Positions 18,255-27,395 are shown, counted from the first letter of the stretch. The stretch: 64,000 bases of DNA from Arthrobacter sp. 31Y (GCF_000526335.1 NZ_JAFW01000001.1:1736001-1800000), one strand, 5' to 3'. Translations and numbers: made by a program. Notes: generated by a model not told the origin, from the sequence alone.

Positions 18255-18677
18255 CTAGTCCCCCGCCCGTGGCCGCCACACCACAACAGCCTGCGACCGT
18301 GCCCGGGGACGCTGCCCACGGGCCAGGCTGACGACGTCGCCCGCCGCGCCCGCCGCGAAGATCCGAGCATCCACAGGTGAGCGGCGGCGCGACAACTCCT
18401 CCGTGAGCTCAACTACCCGGTACTGCAGCGCAGCAACCTGGTTTTCGAGGTCCAGGATGCGTTTGATGCCCTCGAGGGAGACGCCGGACTGCGAGAGGCG
18501 CTGGACCTCCCGCAGTTTGTTGACGTCGTTCTGAGAATAACGGCGGGACTTGCCCGGCGCACGGCTGGGCGAGACGATGCCCAGGCGGTCGTACTGGCGC
18601 AACGTCTGCGGATGCATGTCGGCAAGCTCCGCAGCAACGGAGATGACAAAGATCGGCTGGTTGACGTCGATAGCCAT
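18255..18677 (-). CDS. hspR: HspR heat-shock repressor (MerR family)
   Basis: A 140-residue MerR-type regulator. Residues 8-75 form the winged helix (MHPQTLRQYDRLGIVSPSRA, SRRYSQNDVNKLREVQRLS) with the dimerisation helix behind it. HspR binds HAIR sites and, with DnaK as co-repressor, shuts off the dnaK operon. It is the last gene of dnaK-grpE-dnaJ-hspR, 10 bp after the DnaJ-like gene, the standard actinobacterial arrangement. Two HAIR sites lie at the dnaK promoter. Confidence 0.95.
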   Translation of the reverse strand: MAIDVNQPIFVISVAAELADMHPQTLRQYDRLGIVSPSRAPGKSRRYSQNDVNKLREVQRLSQSGVSLEGIKRILDLENQVAALQYRVVELTEELSRRRSPVDARIFAAGAAGDVVSLARGQRPRARSQAVVVWRPRAGD

Positions 18678-18687
18678 GACCGCCTCC

Positions 18688-19671
18688 TTACAACCGGGCC
18701 TTCGCGGCCAAGTCGTGACGCGGGTTGGCGTCAGTGGTGGCAGCAGCGAAGGCCTTCACGGCTTCTTCCGCTTCCTTGTTCAGGTTCTGCGGAACCGCGA
18801 CGTCGATGGTCACCAGCAGGTCGCCGGTAGCCTTGGACGTCTTCACGCCACGGCCCTTCACCCGGAGGGTTCGGCCCGACGGAGTTCCGGCCGGAACGCG
18901 CACCTTGACGGTGTCGCCGTCGAGCGTTGGCACCTCAATGGTGGCGCCGAGCGCCGCTTCCGCAAACGTGACGGGCACGTGGATGCGGATGTTGTCTCCG
19001 TCGCGGTGGAAAAAGTCGTGGGGCTTCACGCTGACCGTGATGATGAGGTCGCCATTGCCGGCCGGGCCAACATTGCCCTTGCCGCGCTGACGGACCTTCT
19101 GCCCATCCTTGATGCCCGCGGGAATCTTGACGTCAATCACGTTGCCGTTGCTCTCGCGCAGGCTCACAGTGGTGCCGTTGATGGAACCGGCAAACGAGAT
19201 GGACGTTGTAGCCGTCCGGTCCGAGCCCTTCTGCGGGGCGCGCTGGAACCCTGTGGGGCCGGCACCGCCGAAGCCACCACCAAACAGGTCGGCGAACTCC
19301 GGAGGAATGCCACCGCCGCCCGCAGGCTGACGAGCACCAGGGCCACCGCCAAATAGGCCACCGAACAGGTCCTCAAACCCGCCGTTAGCGCCAGCACCAC
19401 CGCGGCCGGCGCCGGCACCCGGAGCAAACCGGGCACCACCCATGGCACGGATGGCGTCATACTGCTGCCGGTCCTCAGCGCTCGACAACACCGAGTAAGC
19501 CTCGGAAATGTCCTTGAACTTCTTCTCCGCAGCAGCATCCCCGGCGTTGGTATCCGGGTGGTACTGCCGGGCTAGCTTGCGGTAAGCCTTCTTAATATCC
19601 GCGTCGGACGCGTCCTTGGCGATACCAAGGATCGCGTAAAAATCCTTTTCAACCCAGTCCTGGCTGGCCAA
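18688..19671 (-). CDS. DnaJ-type co-chaperone without zinc fingers
   Basis: A 327-residue J-protein. The J-domain occupies residues about 10-75, with HPD in ARQYHPDTNAG. A Gly-rich stretch follows at about 80-145, then two C-terminal substrate-binding domains. The CxxCxGxG zinc-finger repeats of canonical DnaJ are absent, so the architecture is CbpA/DnaJ2-like although the gene sits in the dnaK operon. Start TTG at 19671, with AAAGGA about 8 bases upstream. It stimulates DnaK ATPase and delivers clients. Distance to grpE is 151 bp, with a strong hairpin. Confidence 0.92.
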   Translation of the reverse strand: MASQDWVEKDFYAILGIAKDASDADIKKAYRKLARQYHPDTNAGDAAAEKKFKDISEAYSVLSSAEDRQQYDAIRAMGGARFAPGAGAGRGGAGANGGFEDLFGGLFGGGPGARQPAGGGGIPPEFADLFGGGFGGAGPTGFQRAPQKGSDRTATTSISFAGSINGTTVSLRESNGNVIDVKIPAGIKDGQKVRQRGKGNVGPAGNGDLIITVSVKPHDFFHRDGDNIRIHVPVTFAEAALGATIEVPTLDGDTVKVRVPAGTPSGRTLRVKGRGVKTSKATGDLLVTIDVAVPQNLNKEAEEAVKAFAAATTDANPRHDLAAKARL

Positions 19672-19749
19672 GAGCGTTTCCTTTCAATTCAATAAAAAAC
19701 GTGCGGCTGCAGTCATCGCGCCTCTGGCGAGCTTACAACCGACGCGGAA

Positions 19750-19807
19750 CCGGATATGGGGCGGCGGTGTGGAGGGCACCGCGAAGCGGGCACCGCCCCA
19801 TATCCGG
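19750..19807 (-). terminator. Intercistronic hairpin between grpE and dnaJ-like gene
   Basis: A 15-bp perfect inverted repeat (CCGGATATGGGGCGG at 19750-19764, complement at 19793-19807) with a 28-nt loop. There is no T-tract. It probably attenuates or processes the message, so that dnaJ-hspR is made at lower level than dnaK-grpE. Confidence 0.6.
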
Positions 19808-19822
19808 TGAAGCGTCTGCTAG

Positions 19823-20482
19823 TTACGCCGGAACCGCGACGATGACCTGGGCCGCACGCAGGACCCGCTCCCCCGAGCGGTATCCGGAGCGCAGCACCTG
19901 GCTGACCGTGTCAACCTCGATGTCCTCGCCGGGCTGCTGGATGAGTGCTTCGTGGATGGTGGGGTCGAATTCGACTCCGGTGTCCGCGATGCGTTCCAGT
20001 CCGTACGTCTTCAGCGCGTTCTCCAGCTTGGTGGCGATGGCGGCGAAGGGGCCGCCCTCGAGGTCACCGTGCTGGCGTGCGGCGTCGACGTCGTCCAGCA
20101 CCGGGAGCAGGGAGTTGAGGACGCCGATGACGGCCATCTCTCCTGCTACGGCGCGGTCGCGTTCGACGCGCTTGCGGTAGTTGACGTACTCAGCCTGGAG
20201 GCGAAGGAGGTCGTTGCGGAGTTCCGCTGCCTGGGCTTCCGCCGCGGCACCGGAGGCTACCGATTCCTCAGCCGGCACCTCTACCCCGTTGAGGATTTCC
20301 TCAGCCTGGGAGAGGGCGTCGCCGTCTGTGGGAGCGGTGTCGCCTTCGGTGGGAGCCGCAGCTTCGCTGTCGGGGTGACGGGCTGCCCCGGTCTCCGGAT
20401 CAACCTTGCGGTTGTCCCGGATCACGGGCTTGCGCGGCTCGTTGCCTTCTGAGTGCTCTGCTTCGTTGCCGTGGTGAGGCAT
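19823..20482 (-). CDS. grpE: GrpE nucleotide exchange factor
   Basis: A 219-residue GrpE. An acidic, disordered N-terminus (residues 1-75) precedes a long helix and the C-terminal head. The family segments NYRKRVERDR and LLPVLDDVDAARQHGDLEGG are present, followed by the KTYGLERIADTGVEFDP stretch. It releases ADP from DnaK. It starts 2 bp after the dnaK stop. Confidence 0.95.
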   Translation of the reverse strand: MPHHGNEAEHSEGNEPRKPVIRDNRKVDPETGAARHPDSEAAAPTEGDTAPTDGDALSQAEEILNGVEVPAEESVASGAAAEAQAAELRNDLLRLQAEYVNYRKRVERDRAVAGEMAVIGVLNSLLPVLDDVDAARQHGDLEGGPFAAIATKLENALKTYGLERIADTGVEFDPTIHEALIQQPGEDIEVDTVSQVLRSGYRSGERVLRAAQVIVAVPA

Positions 20483-20484
20483 GA

Positions 20485-22350
20485 CTACTTCTTCGCTTCG
20501 TCTTCGTCGATGATCTCGGCGTCGACGATGTCTTCATCGTCAGCAGCCTTTTCACCGGCGGGAGCGCCTTCTGCACCGGCACCCGGAGCGTCAGCTGCGG
20601 AGGCCTGCGAGTAGATGGCTTCGCCGAGCTTTGTCTGGGAAGCCTGGAGCTTCTCGAATGCAGTCTTCACAGCGGCGTCGTCGGTGCCTTCCAGCGCGGA
20701 CTTGAGGGCGTCGACGTCGGCCTTGACCTCGGTCTTGACTTCCTCGGGCAGCTTGTCGTCGTTGTCGGCGATGAGCTTCTCGACGGAGTAGGCGAGCTGC
20801 TCTGCGGAGTTACGGGTGTCCGTAGCTTCGCGGCGGGCCTTGTCCTCAGCAGCGTGCTCTTCGGCTTCACGGACCATGCGGTCGATGTCGTCCTTGGAAA
20901 GTGCCGTGCCACCGGTGATGGTCATGGACTGTTCCGTGCCGGTGCCCTTGTCCTTGGCGGACACGTGGACAATGCCGTTGGCGTCGATGTCGAAGGTGAC
21001 CTCGACCTGCGGAACGCCGCGCGGTGCCGGAGCGATGCCGGTCAGTTCGAACGTGCCCAGCGGCTTGTTGTCGCGGGTGAATTCACGCTCGCCCTGGAAG
21101 ACCTGAATGGCCACGGACGGCTGGTTGTCATCAGCGGTGGTGAAGGTCTCGGAACGCTTGGTGGGGATGGCGGTGTTGCGCTCGATGAGGTGCGTCATGA
21201 CACCACCCTTGGTTTCGATGCCGAGGGACAGCGGGGTGACGTCGATGAGCAGGACGTCCTTGCGCTCACCCTTCAGGACACCGGCCTGGAGGGCTGCACC
21301 AACGGCCACAACTTCGTCCGGGTTGACGCCCTTGTTGGGCTCCTTGCCACCGGCGAGTTCCTTGACGAGCTCGGAGACAGCAGGCATGCGGGTGGAGCCG
21401 CCGACGAGGACGATGTGGTCGATGTCGGAAACCTTGATGCCGGCTTCTGCGATGACATCCTGGAACGGCTTCTTGGTGCGGTCCAGCAGGTCCTTGGTGA
21501 GGTCCTGGAACTTGGCACGGGTCAGCTGCTCGTCCAGGTGAACCGGGCCGTCGGGGGTGACGGACAGGTACTGGAGGGAGATGTTGGTGCTGGTGGAGGA
21601 GGACAGTTCCTTCTTGGCCTGCTCTGCAGCTTCGCGGAGACGCTGGAGGGCGATCTTGTCCTTGGAGAGGTCGATGCCCTTGACCTTGAGCTGGCTCAGG
21701 AGCCACTCGACGACGCGGTTGTCCCAGTCGTCGCCACCGAGGCGGTTGTCACCGGCGGTTGCGCGGACCTGGATGGTGGAGAAGTTGTCTTCGTCCTTGC
21801 CAACCTCGAGGAGGGAGACGTCGAAGGTTCCGCCACCGAGGTCGAAGACCAGGATGAGTTCGTCTTCCTTGCCCTTGTCCAGGCCGTAGGCCAGTGCAGC
21901 TGCGGTGGGCTCGTTGACGATGCGGAGGACGTTGAGGCCTGCGATTTCGCCGGCTTCCTTGGTGGACTGGCGCTCGGCGTCGTTGAAGTAGGCCGGAACG
22001 GTGATCACAGCGTCGGTGACCTTTTCGCCCAAGTAGCTCTCGGCGTCGTTCTTGAGCTTCATGAGGATACGCGCGGAGATCTCCTGCGGCGTGTACTTCT
22101 TGTCATCGATGGCGACGTTCCAGTCGGTGCCCATGTGGCGCTTGACTGAAGCGATGGTGCGGTCGATGTTGTTGACGGCCTGGCGCTTGGCGATTTCGCC
22201 AACCAGGACTTCGCCGGACTTGGAGAACGCAACGACTGACGGCGTGGTGCGGCCGCCTTCTGCGTTGGCGATGACGGTGGGCTCGCCACCTTCGAGAACA
22301 GAGACCACGGAGTTGGTGGTTCCGAGGTCGATACCTACTGCACGTGACAT
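20485..22350 (-). CDS. dnaK: DnaK chaperone (Hsp70)
   Basis: A 621-residue Hsp70. The ATPase domain starts [18 protein letters not shown] and includes [15 protein letters not shown]. The linker and substrate domain follow ([19 protein letters not shown]), with an acidic tail ending IIDEDEAKK. The ATG at 22350 is the correct start; upstream in-frame codons add six unrelated residues. It also serves as HspR co-repressor. The promoter and HAIR sites lie at 22448-22519. Confidence 0.98.
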   Translation of the reverse strand: MSRAVGIDLGTTNSVVSVLEGGEPTVIANAEGGRTTPSVVAFSKSGEVLVGEIAKRQAVNNIDRTIASVKRHMGTDWNVAIDDKKYTPQEISARILMKLKNDAESYLGEKVTDAVITVPAYFNDAERQSTKEAGEIAGLNVLRIVNEPTAAALAYGLDKGKEDELILVFDLGGGTFDVSLLEVGKDEDNFSTIQVRATAGDNRLGGDDWDNRVVEWLLSQLKVKGIDLSKDKIALQRLREAAEQAKKELSSSTSTNISLQYLSVTPDGPVHLDEQLTRAKFQDLTKDLLDRTKKPFQDVIAEAGIKVSDIDHIVLVGGSTRMPAVSELVKELAGGKEPNKGVNPDEVVAVGAALQAGVLKGERKDVLLIDVTPLSLGIETKGGVMTHLIERNTAIPTKRSETFTTADDNQPSVAIQVFQGEREFTRDNKPLGTFELTGIAPAPRGVPQVEVTFDIDANGIVHVSAKDKGTGTEQSMTITGGTALSKDDIDRMVREAEEHAAEDKARREATDTRNSAEQLAYSVEKLIADNDDKLPEEVKTEVKADVDALKSALEGTDDAAVKTAFEKLQASQTKLGEAIYSQASAADAPGAGAEGAPAGEKAADDEDIVDAEIIDEDEAKK

Positions 22351-22447
22351 ATCTTGTTTTCCTTTCAATGGCCAATGTTGGAGATCGCACCTGACAACGG
22401 TCCGCTGGGCGGTTTACGTGCTGGGAGCCTGCTCAACAATCGGCTAG

Positions 22448-22519
22448 TTGAGCGTTCTGCACTCAACTGTACTCAGCCTCAGAATTAAGTCAATCCAAAG
22501 TTGAGTCTAGTGCGCTCAA
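22448..22519 (-). promoter_or_regulatory. dnaK promoter with two HAIR operators
   Basis: Two HspR inverted repeats of the form TTGAG-N9-CTCAA lie at 22448-22466 and 22501-22519; the second extends outward as AAAG/CTTT. Between them, on the minus strand, are a -35 TTGACT (22493-22488) and a -10 TACAGT (22471-22466) with a 16-bp spacer. The first HAIR abuts the -10, and the second lies upstream of the -35. This is the textbook layout for HspR repression. Confidence 0.9.
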
Positions 22520-22652
22520 CTTTGCTTTTTGCCGGATGGAAACCCCCGGAATCACAAGGCTTGAGGGCTGGTTTCGCCCACGGTGAACTGGCAAGCCCAG
22601 GTCAGGTTGGCACTAGGGTCCAGAATGTTCTGCATGAGCAGTGGAAACGAAA

Positions 22653-22690
22653 GAAGGACTCGGCCAGTCTGCTGACTGGCCGAGTCCTTC
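22653..22690 (-). terminator. Rho-independent terminator after the small RelA/SpoT partner gene
   Basis: A perfect 17-bp stem (GAAGGACTCGGCCAGTC and complement) with loop TGCT. It is followed on the minus strand by a T-rich stretch (CTTTCGTTTCC). It ends the leftward pair 22941-23747/22707-22937. The rest of the 356-bp gap to dnaK holds the dnaK promoter; I see no gene in it. Confidence 0.88.
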
Positions 22691-22706
22691 CTCTACGAGG
22701 CATGTT

Positions 22707-22937
22707 TCAGGCGCTTAAAGCGTGAACCTCTTTGCCTGTGAAGTAACGCGAATGAGTCTTCTGGACAGTCTCCAAAGAGTCGCTGTTCAGCGAGACAACT
22801 TCCCAGTCGTCGCTGGGGCGTAATTTCTCCAGTCGCAGACGCTCTAAGAGGGCTGCTTTATGACCATCGGCTCCAGGAAATGCCGTTACCAGCCGATCGC
22901 CGGTAATGCGGTTGTACTCGATAACATAGCCAGGCAT
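22707..22937 (-). CDS. Small protein paired with RelA/SpoT-domain gene, unknown
   Basis: A 76-residue soluble protein. It starts MPGYVIEYNRITGDRLVTAF and contains an ALLERLRLEKLRPSDDWEVV segment, predicting an alpha/beta fold with no membrane segment. No family recognised. It starts 3 bp after the stop of the RelA/SpoT-domain gene and shares its terminator, so the two form a bicistron. It could be an antitoxin or modulator of that enzyme, as in toxSAS pairs; this is inference from layout only. Confidence 0.7.
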   Translation of the reverse strand: MPGYVIEYNRITGDRLVTAFPGADGHKAALLERLRLEKLRPSDDWEVVSLNSDSLETVQKTHSRYFTGKEVHALSA

Positions 22938-22940
22938 GTC

Positions 22941-23747
22941 TCATTCCTTCCTAGTAAGCCGCATGGTATCAAACGAAGCTTTGAGGTTCGCCAGTCCTTC
23001 CAAGACGACATTCTCCGTCTCGTCCATGTCTCTTTCCGCTTGAGTGAATTCTCTCAGCTTGCGCTTGGACGGCTGTTTTTTGGCCTCTTCCAAGCTGCGA
23101 AGCGTGCGGACTTTGCTACGGCGCCGCTCAAGGGTAGAGAGGCCAGTGGTGGAGATGTCTTGTAGGTCAACGACGAACTGTTTCTCCCTGTCGTCCGTGG
23201 GCAACTCATCATATCGGATCCCCCTGCCCAGCACGTCTGCTGCTGCTTCGTAGGTGTTCGCCCATCGGCCTTGGAGGTGGGTTCTGATTTGGACTTCAAC
23301 TCGCGCCGGGAGTTTTAGCCAGAGGTGAAGCGCACGGTATCCACTATGCGGGCTGTCCCGCATGTCGCGACAGCACACCTGCAGATCGTGGCCGAACAGA
23401 CCAGCGATAGCATTCGCCACCCCGTCCTGCTCATCAAGGGTCATTTCTGCTTCAAACCGCACACCAGCGACGTCCTGCACGCTTTGCAAGGGCGTCGAGT
23501 GGTCGCGCCGAAGCTTCTCCCGCAGGGTATCGATGGTCTTAGGGCGGGATGTGACCTCCGGTACGCGCTCACCAAGTAACGGAGTCCAATCCAACGCTTT
23601 GATCTTTGATTGGGTGTCGGCAGCTACGTCGTTGTAGTACACCATTACGGCGTCGTAGGTGGGGAGTGATTCGGGAATTGGCCGGGAGTCCCTGATGCAG
23701 ATGCCCAGTTTACGCAACTGATTGGTGGTCCACGGTAAGTCCGGCAT
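22941..23747 (-). CDS. RelA/SpoT synthetase-domain protein (small alarmone-synthetase-like)
   Basis: A 268-residue protein with only the nucleotidyl-pyrophosphotransferase domain and no HD hydrolase, TGS or ACT domains. Motifs: RPKTIDTLREKLRR at 68-81, QDVAGVRFE with the metal-binding Asp at 92, DSPHSGYRALHLWLK at 131-145, and VEVQIRT with the catalytic Glu at 151. It could make (p)ppGpp or (p)ppApp, or modify tRNA as in toxSAS toxins. I use the ATG at 23747; its RBS is weak. Base composition is visibly lower in GC than in its neighbours, suggesting acquisition. Confidence 0.78.
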   Translation of the reverse strand: MPDLPWTTNQLRKLGICIRDSRPIPESLPTYDAVMVYYNDVAADTQSKIKALDWTPLLGERVPEVTSRPKTIDTLREKLRRDHSTPLQSVQDVAGVRFEAEMTLDEQDGVANAIAGLFGHDLQVCCRDMRDSPHSGYRALHLWLKLPARVEVQIRTHLQGRWANTYEAAADVLGRGIRYDELPTDDREKQFVVDLQDISTTGLSTLERRRSKVRTLRSLEEAKKQPSKRKLREFTQAERDMDETENVVLEGLANLKASFDTMRLTRKE

Positions 23748-23883
23748 TCTGTGATCATATGCGACCCGTCGGCCATGGACCGCCGCTGAACTGCAGGTGC
23801 CACCACAAAGCTTCACCTAACGACACAGCGCCCTCACATTTCAACCTCCGCCCCGGAACAAACTCAGGCGCGGCGTGCCGCAC

Positions 23884-24777
23884 TCAAGGCGCTACGCGGC
23901 GAAGCCCAGGGACCCCGGCAGCGCCAGGGGCGCCAAGCGGCTCCGGCCTATACACCCACGCCACCAGCACCACCGAGATGATCATCAGCAGGAACCACGC
24001 CAGGAGCTTGTCGATGGAGACCGCTTGCCACCCGTTCAGCTGGTTCGGATACAGCCACGCGCGGGACCAGGTGCCGATGTTCTCCGCGAACCAAATGAAC
24101 AGCGCCACCAGCAGGAACGAGACCAGGATGGGCATACGGAAACGACGCCGGAACACCCGGAAGTGCATCACGCACCGCCCGTAGACAAGCACGACGGCGG
24201 CGAGCAGCACCCAGCGGGCGTCGAAGATGTAGTGGTGCGAGAAGAAATTGACGTAGATCGCACCAGCAACCAGGGCCGTGATCCAACGGCGCGGGTAGCG
24301 GTCGAAGCGGAGGTCGAACAGCCGGAACACGCGCACCATATAGGACCCCACGGCCGCATACATGAAGCCGCTGAACAGTGGAACCGCCCCGATCCGGAGG
24401 ACACCCTCAGCCTCGTACGCCCAGGATCCTACGTCCGTCTTGAACAACTCCATCACGGTCCCCACCACGTGGAACAGCAGGATGACCCGCAATTCCCGCA
24501 GCGTCTCGAGCCTGAAGGAGATCATCAGGACCTGGATGACGACGGCGGCAAGGGTCAGGAAATCGTTGCGGGCGAGCGCCACGTTATCCGGATACCAGAG
24601 ACGCGCGGCGATGATCACCGCGAGCAACGCTGCACCGAACACACAAGCCCACGCCTGCTTCAGGCCGAACACTACGAACTCGGTGAGCCCGGCCCGCACA
24701 CGGCCACCGGGGGTTCGGTCCAGGTAACGGTGCGCAAGGGCGTCGATGGACTCTTCCACCGACGTGGAGTTACGCAT
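23884..24777 (-). CDS. DUF817 family integral membrane protein
   Basis: A 297-residue polytopic protein with about eight hydrophobic segments. The stretches FGLKQAWACVFGAALL, PLFSGFMYAAVGSYM and FFSHHYIFDARW fit DUF817. Function of the family unknown. The ATG at 24777 overlaps the end of the DUF2236 gene by 8 nt, so the pair is translationally coupled. Confidence 0.78.
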   Translation of the reverse strand: MRNSTSVEESIDALAHRYLDRTPGGRVRAGLTEFVVFGLKQAWACVFGAALLAVIIAARLWYPDNVALARNDFLTLAAVVIQVLMISFRLETLRELRVILLFHVVGTVMELFKTDVGSWAYEAEGVLRIGAVPLFSGFMYAAVGSYMVRVFRLFDLRFDRYPRRWITALVAGAIYVNFFSHHYIFDARWVLLAAVVLVYGRCVMHFRVFRRRFRMPILVSFLLVALFIWFAENIGTWSRAWLYPNQLNGWQAVSIDKLLAWFLLMIISVVLVAWVYRPEPLGAPGAAGVPGLRRVAP

Positions 24778-25561
24778 GGGGCACCGTGGAATCCACCACA
24801 AGGTGGCCCAAGTAATGGTCGCGGGGCCAGTGCCGGATCCGCTGGGGCAACCGCGGATACACACGACCCATCAACCGCATGGTCCGCTCGAACCGCCGAG
24901 CCTGGGCAGGGCCCCAATCGAATCCGAAGCCTGCACGCACATGGTCCGGCAGCAGGCCTGCGGTGAGGAACCGCGCCATCGGCATGGCCATGCGCAACAG
25001 CCGCGGCCCACTAGCCGGATAGAGAAGGTCCCGGGCTACCTTGAGCGCTTTGTCGTCCGGGCGAAGTCCGCGCACCTGGGATTCCCAGTACGTTGCAAAG
25101 GCGGCCCGATCAGCCGGCCATTTACCCGCCGGAAGCTGGAGTGCTGTCCCGATCCGCGCATACTCGCGGTAGATACGGTCACCGGCATCGTCGTCGAGCG
25201 TTCCATGGACCTGCTGGTACACCGTGACGGCGGTGTCGTAGAGGGTGGCGACCACCCAAAGTTGGGAGTCGGCGTCGAAAGCGCTGTATCCGTGGGAAGC
25301 GCCGTCCGGTCCGCGGCGGACCGGGGCATGGGCACGGTTGACGGCGCGGCGGACGGCCTTCAGCTGCTCCTCCGAGCCGTAAACCACCGCATACACGTAC
25401 GTCATGGTCGCGCGGAGCCGATCCATGGGGCGCTCCGCGAAGTTGCTGTGCTCGGCCACGCCATGACCCACTTTGGGATTGGCGATCTGCAGGAGGATTG
25501 CGCGGCCCGCGCCGGCAAGGAGGACACCCTCCGCACCAATGTCAGCAAGTCCACGAACCAT
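24770..25561 (-). CDS. DUF2236 / MpaB-like oxygenase family protein
   Basis: A 263-residue protein of the MpaB (latex-clearing-like, DUF2236) family. It contains GRAILLQIANPKVGHGVAEH near the N-terminus and LWVVATLYDTAVTVYQ, where family members carry the haem-coordinating region. Some relatives are haem oxygenases acting on polyisoprenes or lipids; the substrate here is unknown. It forms an operon with DUF817, 17 bp after the TetR gene stop, so all three leftward genes may be co-transcribed. Confidence 0.78.
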   Translation of the reverse strand: MVRGLADIGAEGVLLAGAGRAILLQIANPKVGHGVAEHSNFAERPMDRLRATMTYVYAVVYGSEEQLKAVRRAVNRAHAPVRRGPDGASHGYSAFDADSQLWVVATLYDTAVTVYQQVHGTLDDDAGDRIYREYARIGTALQLPAGKWPADRAAFATYWESQVRGLRPDDKALKVARDLLYPASGPRLLRMAMPMARFLTAGLLPDHVRAGFGFDWGPAQARRFERTMRLMGRVYPRLPQRIRHWPRDHYLGHLVVDSTVPHA

Positions 25562-25578
25562 CTGAATACTTTAGCGCC

Positions 25579-26316
25579 CTAGCCTTGGAGCCCCACGACG
25601 CCCTGAAGCACACCTAGCTGATGCTCAAAAAGCTCCTCTCGGGCAGCAAAGGTGTCGGCGCCGTATTGCCCAAAAACCTCGAAGCTAATGGCCCCGAACA
25701 CCGACGTCCACGCCAGGACACCCCTCCCCAATGACGCGTCGGGTGCCGCGAGATTCATCTCGGCGCGAATGGCCGCCAGGTCTCCGGCCAACGCAGGGGG
25801 AATCACGACGGCGGGAGTCACCTCAGCGGCCAAGGCACCTGCGCGGAATGCGGCATCGAAGATCCCGACAAGGCGCACGATGACGCGCGTTCCGGGCACG
25901 GTGGTGCGCTCCCCCGGTGCCTGATACCCGGGGACGGGGCTGCCGAAAAGCAGGGCGTAGCGGGCGGGCTCGCGGATGGCCCAGGCCCGGACGGCGTGGC
26001 CCAAGGCCCTGAACTGCCCGGCAAAATCCTGGTCCGGGACTGACTCGACGGCCGCATCCACTTCATCACCGAGCTCGTTGTACGCATCGATGAGCAGGAG
26101 CGTGAGGAGCTCGTCGCGGTTCTCGACATAGCGATAGACGGCCGAGGATACGACGCCGAGATCCCTCGCCACGGCGCGTAGGGAAAGAGCCGCTGCGCCA
26201 TGGACCGCAAGGTGCTCGCGGCCCAGCCGGATGATGTCGGCGATTGTTTGCGTGCGCGCCCGTTCCCGCGGCGTTGGTGGCTTTGCCTTGGCTACTGCGG
26301 GTTCGGCTGACGTCAT
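25579..26316 (-). CDS. TetR family regulator with WHG-type C-terminal domain
   Basis: A 245-residue repressor. The HTH is at about residues 20-65 (HGAAALSLRAVARDLGVVSS, AVYRYVENRDELLTLLL). The C-terminal domain has the ARYALLFGSPVPGY pattern of the TetR WHG group. The start is uncertain between ATGs at 26316, 26322 and 26334. It is divergent from the SDR gene, and two near-identical palindromes lie in the gap. Confidence 0.88.
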   Translation of the reverse strand: MTSAEPAVAKAKPPTPRERARTQTIADIIRLGREHLAVHGAAALSLRAVARDLGVVSSAVYRYVENRDELLTLLLIDAYNELGDEVDAAVESVPDQDFAGQFRALGHAVRAWAIREPARYALLFGSPVPGYQAPGERTTVPGTRVIVRLVGIFDAAFRAGALAAEVTPAVVIPPALAGDLAAIRAEMNLAAPDASLGRGVLAWTSVFGAISFEVFGQYGADTFAAREELFEHQLGVLQGVVGLQG

Positions 26317-26355
26317 GCCCATAGCTTGCCACAACAGAGAGCGCTGTCAACAAAC

Positions 26356-26418
26356 GAGAGCAGTGCTCTTGACATTAAGGCAGTGAACAATCATTCTGAT
26401 TGAGAGAGCACTGCTCTC
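26356..26418 (+). promoter_or_regulatory. Promoter flanked by paired TetR palindromes
   Basis: GAGAGCA-G-TGCTCTT at 26356-26370 and a perfect GAGAGCA-C-TGCTCTC at 26404-26418 are 48 bp apart. Between them lie TTGACA (26369-26374) and a weak -10 CATTCT (26392-26397) with a 17-bp spacer, reading toward the SDR gene. The left operator overlaps the -35 and the right one covers the start region, as expected for repression by the divergent TetR. Confidence 0.82.
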
Positions 26419-26459
26419 ACTTTGGATTTCCAGCCAACTAACCCGGAAGAAGGCACACA

Positions 26460-27395
26460 ATGAACGTCGTCACAGGAGCAGGTCCCGTTGGTTACACCGT
26501 CGCTGAACAATTGGCCGATCAAGGCCACCAGGTACGCCTTCTGACGCGCTCCGGCAGCGGCCCGGACCACCCCTTGGTGGACCGCATGCGCGTAGATGCC
26601 TCCGACCCAGTGCGGCTCACCGAAGTGGTGGCAGGTGCCACAGCGGTCTTCCACTGCATCCACGGATCCGCATACCGGGCCTCCGCGTGGGCCGCCGAAC
26701 TCCCCCGGGCCGAGCAAGTGGTGATGGATGCAGCGGCAGCCGCGGGCGCCGTCGTCGTGTTCCCCGAAAGCCTCTACTCCTACAGTGAGCCGGACAAGTT
26801 GATGACCGAAGCTGGTCCAAGGACGGCTGCCGGCGGTAAGCGCGGCATCCGGACCGCACTACTGACGGCACGGCAGGCGCATGCGGCCAACACGGTGAGT
26901 GTTGTTGCCGGTGACTTCTTCGGGCCCCGCGTGAAGATGGCACATGCCGGGGAGCGGATGGTGACGCCCCTCATGGCGGGCAAAACGGTGCAGTTCATCG
27001 GTTCCATCAACCAGCCGCATTCGTTCACCTACGTCCCGGACCTGGCCGCCGCCATGATTGCAGCAGCGCAGCGGCCCGAGCTGTGGAACACGGCGCTGCA
27101 CGCCCCCACGGGCATGGCCATCACGCAGCGGGACATGGCTGCAGCGCATGCAGAGGCCGCCGGCGTTACTGCACCCAAGGTGAGCGCCGTGCCCGGATGG
27201 GTGTTGCGGGTGGCGGGCGTCTTCTCCACGGACATGCGCGAGCTGGCCGAATTGCTGTACCAGTTTGAGCACCCATTCGTGATGGATTCCTCGGCGAGCC
27301 AGAAGCTCCTGGGCCTTGAGCCGACTCCCCTGCCGGAGGCCGCATTGGCAACCGTGTCGTGGTGGCGTGGCGCTGCACATCCGGCCAAGGCCTAG
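26460..27395 (+). CDS. NAD-dependent epimerase/dehydratase-like (extended SDR) protein
   Basis: A 311-residue SDR-fold protein. The N-terminal cofactor loop is MNVVTGAGPVGYTVAEQLA, an atypical GxGxxG. The central part has VFPESLYSYSEPDKLM in place of a clear YxxxK pair, so catalytic competence as a classic dehydrogenase is uncertain. PHSFTYVPDLAAAMI is typical of atypical SDRs (NmrA/epimerase-like). Its promoter is controlled by the divergent TetR, which suggests a detoxification or redox-stress role. Substrate unknown. Confidence 0.8.
   Translation: MNVVTGAGPVGYTVAEQLADQGHQVRLLTRSGSGPDHPLVDRMRVDASDPVRLTEVVAGATAVFHCIHGSAYRASAWAAELPRAEQVVMDAAAAAGAVVVFPESLYSYSEPDKLMTEAGPRTAAGGKRGIRTALLTARQAHAANTVSVVAGDFFGPRVKMAHAGERMVTPLMAGKTVQFIGSINQPHSFTYVPDLAAAMIAAAQRPELWNTALHAPTGMAITQRDMAAAHAEAAGVTAPKVSAVPGWVLRVAGVFSTDMRELAELLYQFEHPFVMDSSASQKLLGLEPTPLPEAALATVSWWRGAAHPAKA

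Noticed and set aside
20854..22149. A 431-codon open frame on the plus strand opposite dnaK
   Set aside because: It is the antisense shadow of a highly conserved, strongly biased gene. No RBS and no recognisable domain.
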